This document shows positions 63,757-64,000 of a stretch of 64,000 nucleotides of DNA, one piece after another (position 1 is the first letter of the stretch; every line of letters starts with the position of its first letter). A program made the position numbers and the translations under genes. Source of the DNA: Coriaria nepalensis (Eukaryota; Streptophyta; Magnoliopsida; Cucurbitales; Coriariaceae); NCBI GenBank assembly GCA_027186245.1, contig CP114487.1, positions 1,989,501 through 2,053,500 of the forward strand, given 5' to 3'. The notes beneath the pieces were generated by a model that had not been told where the DNA came from, did not search any database, and saw only the letters and a list, made by a program, of their open reading frames with translations.

Positions 63757-64000
63757 ACCTTGGATTTCTTACGCATCATCGAAATTTGTATTTACTTATC
63801 CATTATCAAGAAAATGAAGATTTTTTAATATGAATAGTTCACGTAGAAGTATAGAATTATATATTAAAAAAACTTTATATATAGAAATAAATTAAATATT
63901 TAATTAAATGATAGAAGACAGCGAGTGCCAGAAGGCATTTGATTGGGTGGCAAACAATGGGTTGAAAGAGAAGATGGAATCATAACAATAATGAATTGAA
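58414..64000. other. AT-rich intergenic DNA to window end
   Basis: 5.6 kb with no gene I can support. It begins with a GA-rich AHL leader (58525-58600) and poly-A/poly-T runs (58620-58660, 58807-58830). It also holds a (TAA)n microsatellite at about 59806-59845, a poly-A at 60995-61020, several (TA)n runs (for example 63727-63752) and an (AAAAT)n-like tract at 62920-62970. The last 100 bases contain a short open frame (DSECQKAFDWVANNGLKEKM, then ES and a stop) of unknown meaning. Confidence 0.55.
59806..59845. repeat. (TAA)n microsatellite
   Basis: About 13 uninterrupted TAA/AAT units; the leucine-rich ORF reported on the opposite strand is only this repeat translated. Confidence 0.9.

Overview
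This is a nuclear genomic window from a dicot plant. The genes are intron-rich with GT-AG introns, intergenic DNA is very AT-rich with many poly-A/T runs and (TA)n/(TAA)n microsatellites, and the gene families are plant-specific (PPR-DYW, AHL, PUB, NPF, BSK, HIPP). I cannot name the species.

Layout. 0-13 kb: the 3' end of a DNA2-type helicase/nuclease gene (+), a complete ABCC/MRP ABC transporter (+, 1,506 aa, or 1,521 aa with an in-frame upstream mini-exon), and a complete MSI1 WD40 histone chaperone (-, 425 aa). 14-15.4 kb: a Mth938/DUF498 (NDUFAF3-type) gene (-) whose conserved reading frame is broken. 15.6-36.3 kb: a head-to-tail tandem duplication. Each unit holds an NPF7-type NRT1/PTR transporter gene (-, five exons, 601 aa) followed upstream by a BSK gene (+). 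Unit 2 keeps a complete BSK2-like pseudokinase gene. Unit 1 keeps only a 5' fragment, with a decayed Ty1/copia element (about 4.4 kb, minus orientation, two LTRs) beside it. The two units also differ by later insertions in NPF intron 1 and in the promoters.

36.3-48.5 kb: a foldback element, a small conserved-looking 81-aa ORF, copia debris, an F-box fragment, an E-class PPR gene (-), a second decayed copia element that stops before reverse transcriptase, and a relic of a CYP90D-like cytochrome P450. 48.5-58.4 kb: intronless genes for a PUB22/23/24-like U-box E3 ligase (+), a DYW-class PPR protein (+) and an AT-hook AHL protein (-). Between the last two lie relics of a 3-hydroxyisobutyryl-CoA hydrolase and of a HIPP metallochaperone, a GGCGGAGCC-ended TIR element and a CACTA-like terminus. 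58.4-64 kb is AT-rich DNA in which I see no gene.

The genes do not form a pathway cluster. What stands out is genome dynamics: tandem duplication followed by asymmetric loss, nested insertions, and a series of gene relics that are visible only when exon joins and frame breaks are followed by hand. I found no clear evidence of an undescribed multi-gene system. Exon junctions were placed by hand from GT-AG sites and codon phase; the intact genes close exactly in frame, but no alignment or search was run.
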